From an uncultured Lachnospiraceae bacterium (GTDB lineage Bacteria; Bacillota; Clostridia; Lachnospirales; Lachnospiraceae), in contig USDI01000133.1 of assembly GCA_900553305.1 (NCBI GenBank), positions 1-6,416 on the forward strand: a DNA stretch of 6,416 nt. Direction: 5' to 3'. Shown here piece after piece: positions 1 to 5,615 of the stretch. The notes below the pieces were generated by a model, which did no database searches, was not told the origin of the DNA, and saw only the letters and a program-made list of their open reading frames with translations. Every line of letters starts with the position of its first letter. The stretch's first letter is position 1. The position numbers and the translations under genes are program-made.

Positions 1-7
1 AAGGAGG
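1..7 (+). promoter_or_regulatory. Ribosome binding site of the DUF4234 gene
   Basis: AAGGAGG is a full-strength Shine-Dalgarno sequence placed 7 bases before the ATG at 15. It fixes that start. The promoter of this gene must lie left of the window. Confidence 0.85.
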
Positions 8-14
8 ATCTGCT

Positions 15-443
15 ATGGAAAACAACCCAAACGTCACAGCAAAACCAAGTTTTAAGACAGACCGGAGTATGCCGATGTACTTTTTACTGTCCTTTATAAC
101 CTGTGGAATCTACGGTATTTATTTCATGACTAAATTCACCGATGATCTGAATACTATTGCTACGAAGCGGGATGGAATAAAAACGATGCATTATTGTCTG
201 ATGATTTTTATTCTGTCCGGATTGACGCTGGGAATCTACCCTCTTGTCTGGTACCACAAGATGTCCCAGAGAGTAGGTGACGAGGCCCGTGCAAGAGGTA
301 TCCAGACAGAGTTTGGAGCTTCCACCTTCTGGCTTTGGAATGTCTTAGGTGCATGCATCATTGTCGGACCGTTTATTTATGTCAATAAGCTTTGCCAGAC
401 AATGAATGAAATCTGTATCAACTACAACACTAACGGTTACTAA
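15..443 (+). CDS. DUF4234 domain-containing small membrane protein
   Basis: A 142-residue integral membrane protein with three hydrophobic segments at about residues 20-40, 58-80 and 104-126. The first two carry the family's signature Gly-Ile-Tyr turn (TCGIYGIY at 29-36 and TLGIYPLVWY at 71-80). Each segment is followed by a Lys and an amphipathic stretch (TKFTDDLNTI, HKMSQRVGDEA, NKLCQTMNEI), so the protein reads as three copies of one helix-plus-amphipathic unit. There is no signal peptide beyond the first helix, and the first 18 residues are polar. The start is set by the AAGGAGG at 1-7. The stop at 441 is followed directly by a strong terminator, so this is the last gene of its transcript. 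The molecular function of DUF4234 proteins is not known to me. It converges on the signalling operon to its right and shares only the terminator with it. Family assignment is by motif recognition. Confidence 0.85.
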   Translation: MENNPNVTAKPSFKTDRSMPMYFLLSFITCGIYGIYFMTKFTDDLNTIATKRDGIKTMHYCLMIFILSGLTLGIYPLVWYHKMSQRVGDEARARGIQTEFGASTFWLWNVLGACIIVGPFIYVNKLCQTMNEICINYNTNGY

Positions 444-454
444 ACAGCATGTCA

Positions 455-490
455 AAAAGCCGCCCGGATCATAAGATCCGGGCGGCTTTT
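455..490. terminator. Bidirectional Rho-independent terminator
   Basis: A perfect 16-bp inverted repeat, AAAAGCCGCCCGGATC (455-470) against GATCCGGGCGGCTTTT (475-490), with an ATAA loop. The GC-rich core is flanked by A-run and T-run, so it yields a hairpin plus U-tract in both directions. It can end the DUF4234 transcript on the plus strand and the response-regulator operon on the minus strand. The minus-strand regulator stop codon (489-491) overlaps the edge of the hairpin. Confidence 0.93.
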
Positions 491-1115
491 ATTCTCCTGC
501 CAGATCAGCAATAAGCTTCACATCACTGACAGCCAGTGCAAGCTGAAGCTTATTCTGCAGACCTGTTTTCTGCAGCATATTCGCCACATGAAATTTCACA
601 GTTGACATTTCACATCCAAGCTCTGCTGCAATACGGGTATAGGACATACCACGCACAAGATACCTTAAAACCTTCAGCTCTGTTTTCGTAAACTCCGTAC
701 TGTCTGCAAGACCCACCCGGACGACCGGAGGTGCATCCGGAAACACATGTCCTCCCTCCATGGTCTGACGGATACATTCCATCAGCCGTTCCTTTGTGGA
801 ATCCTTATACCACAGACTGTCTGCACCGGCCGCCTTTGCTTCATCAAGAACTGCCCCATCAACCAGGGAGGTCACAATAATAATCCGGATTTTGGGATAC
901 CTGGCTTTAATCTCACGCACAGCCGTCAGTCCGTTTTCCCTGTGCTGCGTCTGTACATCCATCAGTATCAGATCCACCTGTCCGGATCTGCAAAGCTCCA
1001 CGGCCTGTCCTGCACCCGGAATCGATGCCACAATCTGATCTCCGTTCTCTTTTGTAAAATAAGTCTCCAATAATCCCCGGATCATCACCTGATCTTCAAC
1101 AATCATCACCCTCAT
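489..1115 (-). CDS. NarL/FixJ-family response regulator (REC + LuxR-type HTH)
   Basis: A 208-residue cytoplasmic transcription factor, the usual length for the NarL/FixJ family. The receiver domain (about 1-120) has the acidic pair E7-D8, the phospho-accepting D53 in LILMDVQ, the switch residue T82 and the conserved K104. The LuxR-type helix-turn-helix (about 140-200) shows the family pattern TKTELKVLRYLVRGMSYTRI (143-162), then STVKFHV (171-177). Phosphorylation of D53 is expected to drive dimerisation and DNA binding. The ATG overlaps the TGA of the upstream kinase gene (ATGA, 1112-1115), and an AAGGAG site (1126-1131) lies 10 bases before the start. The neighbouring kinase is therefore its likely partner. 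The stop codon lies in the terminator stem, so nothing follows in the operon. The target genes are not shown by the sequence; the divergent DUF6935 gene and the operon itself are candidates. Confidence 0.95.
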   Translation of the reverse strand: MRVMIVEDQVMIRGLLETYFTKENGDQIVASIPGAGQAVELCRSGQVDLILMDVQTQHRENGLTAVREIKARYPKIRIIIVTSLVDGAVLDEAKAAGADSLWYKDSTKERLMECIRQTMEGGHVFPDAPPVVRVGLADSTEFTKTELKVLRYLVRGMSYTRIAAELGCEMSTVKFHVANMLQKTGLQNKLQLALAVSDVKLIADLAGE

Positions 1116-2062
1116 CTGTCATTTTCTCCTTCCCATAAGCTGAGCATCAGCCGGAAGCAAGGCCTGCTCTGTACCTGCATTTTTCCTCCTGTTTCCTCGA
1201 CACGGTGACGCAGCATTGTAAGTCCTCCTCCCTCCAGGATCTCCTCCTTTGGGTGTTCACCATTATTGGTCACAAGCACCTGCGTGCATCCTTCCCCTGC
1301 TGAAAGCTGTACCTGCAATTTCGTGGCGCCTGCATGTCTTATTCCGTTTGCCGCACATTCATAAACTGCCAGTGCGATGATCTCCCGGCTTCTTTCCTCC
1401 TTCGGCAATACTCCCCGGAGTAATACGTCAATCCCCATCTCCTCCGCTCTCCTGACAGCCTCTTCCAACGCATCCTGCTTTTCGTCTGTCTTAAAGGTCC
1501 GGTATAAAACCTCAATGGATTGCTCCCACACTGCGGCACCGGCCCGAATCTCATCAAGCCCCGCCTGCTGCCTCAAAAGACGTCTGGCAGAAAGAATACT
1601 GTAACCGATATCGTCATGTACACGAAGCTTCATTGCCAGGGTTTCTTCCTCCCTGATCAGATCCGGCATCTGCTCAAAAAGCTTCCGCAGCCGGTCATTT
1701 GCATCCTTAAGTCTTTCGTTTTCCTTCTGAAGCCGGTTCTGACTCTGCAAAAGCTCCGTAACATCACAGGCTGTAACCTGCGTATAGGGTATCCCCAGCT
1801 TTGTCCGGATTTCCTTTTCCGTAAATTGAAAGACACTTTGATCAAAAAAACGGTAAAGCTGCAGCTCTTTATTCAGACAGCACACGGTTTCCGGAGGCTG
1901 CTCCAGTGCAGCCTCCAGCTCGTCAAACGTCTGAATCCCGTTTTTCCTCAGCCGGTCCGTGAGCATCAGCATTCTGTGATTGATCAGACGAACCACCCCG
2001 TTTTTATCAAAGAAGCAGATTGCAACAGGCAGACTGTCAAAGCTTTCCCTGATTCTATCCAT
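1112..2062 (-). CDS. Soluble PAS-type sensor histidine kinase
   Basis: A 316-residue protein with no membrane segment, so cytoplasmic. Residues 1-102 look like a PAS fold (SLPVAICFFDKNGVVRLINH at 10-29, ending in the typical D-V-T-E at 100-103). A coiled coil follows at about 103-140. The dimerisation/phospho-acceptor helix has MKLRVHDDIGYSIL (144-157), with H149 as the probable phosphorylated histidine. The ATPase domain (about 195-310) has the N-box ECAANGIRHA (E235, N239, H243), a first glycine box written N266-N267-G268 where most kinases have Asp-x-Gly, and the glycine loop EGGGL (277-281). Architecture and neighbour indicate the NarL-associated, HisKA_3-like class. It should phosphorylate the response regulator encoded 4 bases into its own stop. 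The upstream sensor gene ends 3 bases before its ATG, and GGGGGTGA in the end of that gene acts as ribosome site. It probably takes its signal from that membrane protein. The exact Pfam class of the phospho-acceptor domain is uncertain. Confidence 0.9.
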   Translation of the reverse strand: MDRIRESFDSLPVAICFFDKNGVVRLINHRMLMLTDRLRKNGIQTFDELEAALEQPPETVCCLNKELQLYRFFDQSVFQFTEKEIRTKLGIPYTQVTACDVTELLQSQNRLQKENERLKDANDRLRKLFEQMPDLIREEETLAMKLRVHDDIGYSILSARRLLRQQAGLDEIRAGAAVWEQSIEVLYRTFKTDEKQDALEEAVRRAEEMGIDVLLRGVLPKEERSREIIALAVYECAANGIRHAGATKLQVQLSAGEGCTQVLVTNNGEHPKEEILEGGGLTMLRHRVEETGGKMQVQSRPCFRLMLSLWEGENDR

Positions 2063-2065
2063 CGG

Positions 2066-3718
2066 TCACCATTCACCCCCTGTCTTTTTCATAGTCCAGG
2101 TCAGATAACTAAGACCTTCCTCCTCTTCAAGCATAAGACCCGGAAAACGTTCCTTCAGGTGACAAAGGACTTCATCACATTGCACACTGAGATGTATTTC
2201 TTTTTCCGTTTTTTCTGCATCAGCAAAAAATAAAATGCATTGCAGGGTTGGCAGGCTCTCTTCCACAACTGCCTCAAATAAATCATAAATCTGCGCAGCC
2301 TGTTCTACGGACAGCCTTCCTTCTCCTTTCACACTGATCCGGCAATTGACGCCATGCAGCGTAAGGTTCTCCATGGATTCATTCAGACACAGACGCAATT
2401 CCCGGATCGATATCTCTCCCTGCTGCACGCCAATGAAAATGAGATTGTTTCTGCGTTTGATATAAGTGCCGATGATAATCACCTGTCCAAGAAGGCATCG
2501 AGCCCTCCCCGGATCATCCGTTTTCTTCAGCTCGTCCAGCCACCGCTTCAGCATTCCGATCTGACAGGCCGTCTGCTTTTCCATCATGTCATACAATCTG
2601 TTTTCTTCTGTCAGCTTCAGCCATTTTGCCTGCTGTTCGTTTTCTGCTGCCAGGACATCCCCCATATCCCGGAGCTCTTCCCTGGTCTGTTCGAGCCTCT
2701 GCTGAAGCTTATTAAGCTCTGTAATATCCTCCTTCCAGAAAACATAGCCCCACCGCAGCCGGTGCCGCTTTAAAAGTGTGTTTTCATCAAGCCAAAGACT
2801 ATCGGAGGTCATCTGCTGCAGCCTTCTGTTTTCCAACGGTTCCTTCATGGTGGCTGATGCATGCTGCACCCTGTAATCCCTGTCCGTAATCTGAATGGGC
2901 AGATCCGTCACCTCAAGGAGCTCATCGTAGCCCAGATTGGAGGGGATCAAACCGCACCAGATACAGCTCTCAAAAATTCCGACAATCATCAGACACTGTG
3001 CAACCGTCATATCACCGGCCAACACCCAGACCCAGCGAATTCTGGTCACATAGGCATAACAATATGCCAAAGAAAGGGCAAACGGAATCAGCGGCAGACA
3101 AAGAAACGTTTTGCTGTGCGGCAGGCGGCACTTAAACAGAACCATACCCATAGCGGCAGCCGCACACAGAATTTCCCATGCAGCCACCACATAATATCCG
3201 GGACCGTAACTGTATGCATCATCACTTAATCCTGCGTCCGGGAAGGTAAATACCCATTGATGCAGGTCATTGGTGAGAACAAGCAAAAGAAGGAGACCCG
3301 CTGTCAGATAAAACAGCCATTTACTGAAAGGAATGCGATAATCCTGCGGTTTTCCCAAAGACCATGCAACCCACATGGACAATAACGGAATAAACAGCAG
3401 GGGAATATAATACCCGTACCACAGATAACGGCGCACATCCGTCATGCTCACTGAATATTTGACCGTGCGGAGCACCAGCCAGAAAATCATCAGTCCGGAT
3501 ATGGCAAGCAGATAACGTCGTACCTGCACCTGAATAATACGGTTTCGAACGGATAACCCCCACGCACTCAGCAGAATAATATAAATTCCGCTTCGTATCT
3601 GGGTTATGCCGTAGGTTCCGTCTATGCTCCTGCTGATATAGCGCAGCCACATGGCAATCCCGATAAGCAGCAATGCGATTGCTGTGATCCATATACTCTT
3701 TTTTGTGGCTTTACTCAT
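2066..3718 (-). CDS. Multi-TM membrane sensor with degenerate histidine-kinase C-terminus
   Basis: A 550-residue protein. About eight hydrophobic segments fill residues 9-257 (near 9-27, 39-57, 69-86, 98-121, 134-150, 173-195, 204-225 and 229-257), like the N-terminal 7TM regions of clostridial sensor kinases. A PAS-like linker (about 265-335) begins at LEVTDLPIQITDRDYRV and ends at WKEDITELN, followed by a coiled coil (335-372). The next helix, TEENRLYDMMEKQTACQI (370-387), sits where a kinase has its phospho-acceptor helix, but no histidine is present; Glu380 falls near that position. Residues 435-545 resemble a worn-down ATPase fold: the N-box equivalent reads EAVVEESLPT (482-491) without the Asn, and no Asp-x-Gly or glycine loop follows. 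It is therefore probably a receptor and partner for the soluble kinase rather than an active kinase. The start is supported by GGAGG (3725-3729), 6 bases upstream. It is the first gene of the operon. The ligand is unknown. Confidence 0.85.
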   Translation of the reverse strand: MSKATKKSIWITAIALLLIGIAMWLRYISRSIDGTYGITQIRSGIYIILLSAWGLSVRNRIIQVQVRRYLLAISGLMIFWLVLRTVKYSVSMTDVRRYLWYGYYIPLLFIPLLSMWVAWSLGKPQDYRIPFSKWLFYLTAGLLLLLVLTNDLHQWVFTFPDAGLSDDAYSYGPGYYVVAAWEILCAAAAMGMVLFKCRLPHSKTFLCLPLIPFALSLAYCYAYVTRIRWVWVLAGDMTVAQCLMIVGIFESCIWCGLIPSNLGYDELLEVTDLPIQITDRDYRVQHASATMKEPLENRRLQQMTSDSLWLDENTLLKRHRLRWGYVFWKEDITELNKLQQRLEQTREELRDMGDVLAAENEQQAKWLKLTEENRLYDMMEKQTACQIGMLKRWLDELKKTDDPGRARCLLGQVIIIGTYIKRRNNLIFIGVQQGEISIRELRLCLNESMENLTLHGVNCRISVKGEGRLSVEQAAQIYDLFEAVVEESLPTLQCILFFADAEKTEKEIHLSVQCDEVLCHLKERFPGLMLEEEEGLSYLTWTMKKTGGEW

Positions 3719-3757
3719 GGATATCCTCCGTCCGTGTGCACATTTAGGCGTAAGAAT

Positions 3758-3787
3758 ATCGTATCATGGGCTTTTTAGCAAAGTCAA
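3758..3787 (-). promoter_or_regulatory. Promoter of the signalling operon
   Basis: Read on the minus strand: TTGACT (3787-3782) as -35, an 18-base spacer, and TACGAT (3763-3758) as -10, the latter preceded by TG in the extended -10 position (TGATACGAT). Transcription would start near 3751, giving a leader of about 30 bases before the ATG at 3718. It matches the vegetative sigma factor consensus well (5/6 at -35, 4/6 at -10), and no rival is seen in the gap. Confidence 0.65.
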
Positions 3788-3810
3788 TGAGCACTCCGTC
3801 CGATATACTA

Positions 3811-3833
3811 GCCAATTGGCGGGGGAAATTTCC
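3811..3833. promoter_or_regulatory. Tandem palindromes, candidate operator
   Basis: Two perfect 10-bp palindromes lie side by side in the divergent promoter region: GCCAATTGGC (3811-3820) and GGAAATTTCC (3824-3833), with 3 bases between them and centres 13 bases apart. They lie just upstream of the -35 of the signalling-operon promoter and overlap the weak plus-strand promoter candidate for the DUF6935 gene. A dimeric regulator could bind here, for instance the operon's own response regulator, but nothing in the sequence proves which protein does. Confidence 0.4.
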
Positions 3834-3844
3834 GGTTCTATTGT
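3816..3844 (+). promoter_or_regulatory. Possible promoter of the DUF6935 gene
   Basis: TTGGCG (3816-3821), a 17-base spacer and TATTGT (3839-3844) match the vegetative consensus at 4/6 and 4/6. Transcription would start near 3851 and give a leader of about 35 bases. A better -10-like TATACT at 3804-3809 has only a poor -35 (AAGTCA). The choice is open, and a weak -35 would fit an activator-dependent promoter. Confidence 0.3.
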
Positions 3845-3866
3845 GTAAAATAAAAGAAATACATCA

Positions 3867-3877
3867 GGGGAAAGGGG
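3867..3877 (+). promoter_or_regulatory. Ribosome binding site deciding the DUF6935 start
   Basis: The purine block GGGGAAAGGGG ends 8 bases before the ATG at 3886. The frame stays open upstream to an ATG at 3766, but that one has no ribosome site and overlaps the opposite promoter. The start at 3886 is therefore chosen. Confidence 0.8.
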
Positions 3878-3885
3878 TTATCATC

Positions 3886-4377
3886 ATGAAAATTACGATA
3901 GAACAGATTCCGGACACTTTTGAAAAATTTGAAGAAATGGCAGATACACAGCGTACACCGGAGCTTGTATGTGTACTGTTTTTGTGTGCACTGGCTTTGT
4001 TTATCCGGAACAGGGAGGACGGCATTGCCGCCATGAATCTTTTACGCGGTCCCCGCCCCATGCAGCCCATGGACAGTCAGTTCCTGCAGGATCGTCTGCG
4101 GGGAAAAGCTTATCTTCCCTTTGCTTATTACGAAGGGGCTGCGCCTCGGAATAACTATCAGCCCGGCATACCCTATGTGTTATCCATTCAGGAGGATCCA
4201 CGGCCACAGGATATTGAACCGGGTTATCTGCGCCTGTTTCTGAAGACTGCCGGTGCAGACTCTCCGCGTCCCATAAAGCTCAGGAAAAAGGAGTCCACCG
4301 GTGAATGGTTTCTCTGGGAATACTCCAGTATCCTAAGCGGTATACAGATGCCTGTCAGTGAAGATCCGTGGGCATAG
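3886..4377 (+). CDS. DUF6935 domain-containing protein
   Basis: A 163-residue protein beginning MKITIEQIPDTFEKFEE. I recognise it as the DUF6935 family, whose members keep the motifs TPELVCVLFLCALALFI (24-40), GIAAMNLLRGPRPM, YEGAAPRNNY, GYLRLFLKTAGADSPRPIKL and the C-terminal WEYSSILSGI...EDPWA. The hydrophobic stretch at 27-40 is short (14 residues) and followed by RNRED, so it is more likely a buried helix than a membrane anchor. No signal peptide is seen; a cytoplasmic location is inferred. The function is unknown, although the recurring LFLKTAGADSPRP and the end of the protein suggest a compact beta-rich domain. It is transcribed away from the signalling operon across a shared 167-base control region, so co-regulation is plausible. 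It converges on the DUF308 gene without an obvious terminator. The family name is from memory of its motifs. Confidence 0.8.
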   Translation: MKITIEQIPDTFEKFEEMADTQRTPELVCVLFLCALALFIRNREDGIAAMNLLRGPRPMQPMDSQFLQDRLRGKAYLPFAYYEGAAPRNNYQPGIPYVLSIQEDPRPQDIEPGYLRLFLKTAGADSPRPIKLRKKESTGEWFLWEYSSILSGIQMPVSEDPWA

Positions 4378-4379
4378 CC

Positions 4380-4402
4380 TGTCCGGCTGCCATGCCCGGA
4401 CA
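4380..4402. other. Stem-loop in convergent gap, weak terminator candidate
   Basis: TGTCCGG (4380-4386) pairs with CCGGACA (4396-4402) around a 9-base loop, just after the DUF6935 stop. No T-run follows on either strand, so it is not a standard intrinsic terminator. An alternative stem GGGCAT (4370-4375) with ATGCCC (4392-4397) competes with it. It may act as an RNA 3' end barrier. Confidence 0.3.
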
Positions 4403-4439
4403 TCAATACCAATATCTCCTGTGTTCCGGCTGTCATCTG

Positions 4440-5027
4440 CTATTTATCTTCGTCTACAATCACGGCATCTGTGTCGATAATCTTCTCCCGGTTCTTTTTG
4501 GTTTTGAAAACCCGGGACAGGATCCACATATCGGATAAGCCATCATAAACAAGAAAAGCTCCGATAATCCGAACCACAGTATCCACAATAGTAAACGGGT
4601 TGCAGATCAGTACAACTCCCAACGCTACCGTCAAAAGAGACAGAAGAAGCGCTACCCACCAGTTATCATACTGCATTTTCTTAAGGTCAATTGCCTGTAC
4701 CGCATTGTGTAGTCCGTGAATCACAATGAGAATTCCAACGATCATCGGAACCGCCTTAATAATCGTTTCGGGCTTTAATACAATCCAGCCGCCAATTACG
4801 GCAAGCACTACCCCGAGCATCATCATGCTGTGGGAAATCATCGTTTTTTCCTTTGTTGCCAGATACAGAATAATCTGGATGAGACCAAAGCCTCCCAGAA
4901 CGATTCCCAAAACCATACATACCACCTGGGTACTCTGTCCCGGCCATACCAGCAGAACAATTCCCAGTATGACGCAGATCACTGCAGACAGGGAATAATT
5001 CACCTTCAGACTCTTAATGTAATTCAT
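4440..5027 (-). CDS. DUF308 / HdeD-like six-TM membrane protein
   Basis: A 195-residue protein made of three DUF308-type hairpin repeats, six membrane helices in all: about 12-28 with 35-56, 66-84 with 90-112, and 124-142 with 148-171. Each hairpin turns at a Pro (WPGQST at 28-33, LKPETI at 84-89, CNPFTI at 142-147), and its second helix carries Gly-rich GI/GA motifs (VLGIVLGGFG, IVGILIVIHG, IIGAFLVYDG). The C-terminal 24 residues are charged and probably cytoplasmic (KTKKNREKI...VDEDK). This is the architecture of the HdeD family, named for acid resistance in E. coli; most clostridial members have no tested function, so that role should not be assumed. A perfect AAGGAGGT (5042-5035) lies 7 bases before the ATG. 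It is the last gene after truA and the VanZ-like gene, 39 bases behind the latter, and is probably co-transcribed with them. Confidence 0.87.
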   Translation of the reverse strand: MNYIKSLKVNYSLSAVICVILGIVLLVWPGQSTQVVCMVLGIVLGGFGLIQIILYLATKEKTMISHSMMMLGVVLAVIGGWIVLKPETIIKAVPMIVGILIVIHGLHNAVQAIDLKKMQYDNWWVALLLSLLTVALGVVLICNPFTIVDTVVRIIGAFLVYDGLSDMWILSRVFKTKKNREKIIDTDAVIVDEDK

Positions 5028-5042
5028 TGCAATTACCTCCTT

Positions 5043-5078
5043 ATAAAATTCTGCTTAAAATTCTATTTATAAAATTTT
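5043..5078. repeat. AT-rich spacer with short direct repeats
   Basis: TAAAATTCT occurs at 5044-5052 and again at 5056-5064, 12 bases apart, and a related ATAAAATTTT at 5069-5078 runs into the end of the VanZ-like gene. The spacer is almost all A and T, in contrast to the flanking genes, and lies directly upstream of the DUF308 ribosome site. It might serve as an unstructured translation enhancer or hold a weak internal promoter. No clear -35 is seen. Confidence 0.5.
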
Positions 5079-5615
5079 ATTTCTTTGCCCTGTTCCGGTC
5101 TGCTTATCCTTCTGCTTCCGGATCCGTTTACGGCGGATTGCTTCCACAATCAGATAAAACAGATAGCCCCAGACTGCACCTAAACAGTTCAGGATAATAT
5201 CATCTACATCAAATGCACCAAACGCACTGAATAACTGAAACACTTCAATCCCAAGCACGAAAATAACGGCATTCAGCAGCATGACCCAAAAGCTGCCGGC
5301 CTTTTTCCATACATAGGGAAGCAGGAATCCAAATGGTACAAATACCAGAATATTTCCCACCAGATTTTCAAAGCTGTTCAGCATATATGCATAATCAATA
5401 TACATCCGGATGGTTTTAAAGGGAGTAAAATTCGCAGTATTCAGCCCTTCCAGAATCACATCCTTACGCCACGTTGCTGCAATAGCCCGCAGCTGGTCCA
5501 TCGGATATTTGAAAATAATCAGTTTGATGACAATCAATAAATAAACCAGAAACAAGGCTCGTATCCATCGTATGTTGCGCTGCTTTTCTTCTTCCGCAGT
5601 CAGTTTCTTCTTCAC
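5067..5615 (-). CDS. VanZ-family membrane protein, GTG start
   Basis: A 182-residue protein with the VanZ-like domain. A cytoplasmic charged N-terminus (KKKLTAEEEKQRN) leads into a first helix at 18-35. The family motif NLVGNILVFVPFGFLLP (84-100) follows, then a helix at 108-123, then EVFQLFSAFGAFDVDDIILN (124-143) with the conserved E124, Q127, D136, D138, D139 and N143, and a last helix at 145-160. The basic tail (IRRKRIRKQKDK) is cytoplasmic. The start is GTG at 5615, overlapping the truA stop as GTGA, with GGAGG (5630-5626) 10 bases upstream inside truA; no in-frame ATG serves better. VanZ of Tn1546 gives low-level teicoplanin resistance, but chromosomal homologues like this one are widespread and lie outside van clusters, so resistance is not implied. 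A role in cell-envelope biology is only a guess. It is translationally coupled to truA. Confidence 0.88.
   Translation of the reverse strand: MKKKLTAEEEKQRNIRWIRALFLVYLLIVIKLIIFKYPMDQLRAIAATWRKDVILEGLNTANFTPFKTIRMYIDYAYMLNSFENLVGNILVFVPFGFLLPYVWKKAGSFWVMLLNAVIFVLGIEVFQLFSAFGAFDVDDIILNCLGAVWGYLFYLIVEAIRRKRIRKQKDKQTGTGQRNKIL

Noticed and set aside
1520..2233. A 237-codon open frame on the plus strand
   Set aside because: It lies antisense to the soluble kinase and the end of the sensor gene, has no ribosome site and has no recognisable domain; both opposite-strand proteins are clear.
2354..3229. Plus-strand open frames of 139 and 122 codons
   Set aside because: Antisense shadows of the sensor gene, with no start signals and low-complexity composition.
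3766..3885. Longer N-terminus for the DUF6935 protein, from an ATG at 3766
   Set aside because: No ribosome site at 3766, it overlaps the opposite promoter, and the ATG at 3886 has a purine-rich site and starts the family's usual N-terminus.
4380..4402. Stem-loop as a standard intrinsic terminator
   Set aside because: The stem is only 7 bp with a 9-base loop, and no T-run follows on either strand.
4440..5027. DUF308 gene as an acid-resistance locus
   Set aside because: Only the fold resembles HdeD; none of the E. coli acid-fitness neighbours is present.
5067..5615. VanZ-family gene as glycopeptide resistance
   Set aside because: No vanA/vanB-type ligase, vanH or vanX is present, and VanZ-like genes are common in sensitive Clostridia. 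The nearby two-component system is not of the VanRS type either: its regulator has a LuxR-type, not OmpR-type, DNA-binding domain.
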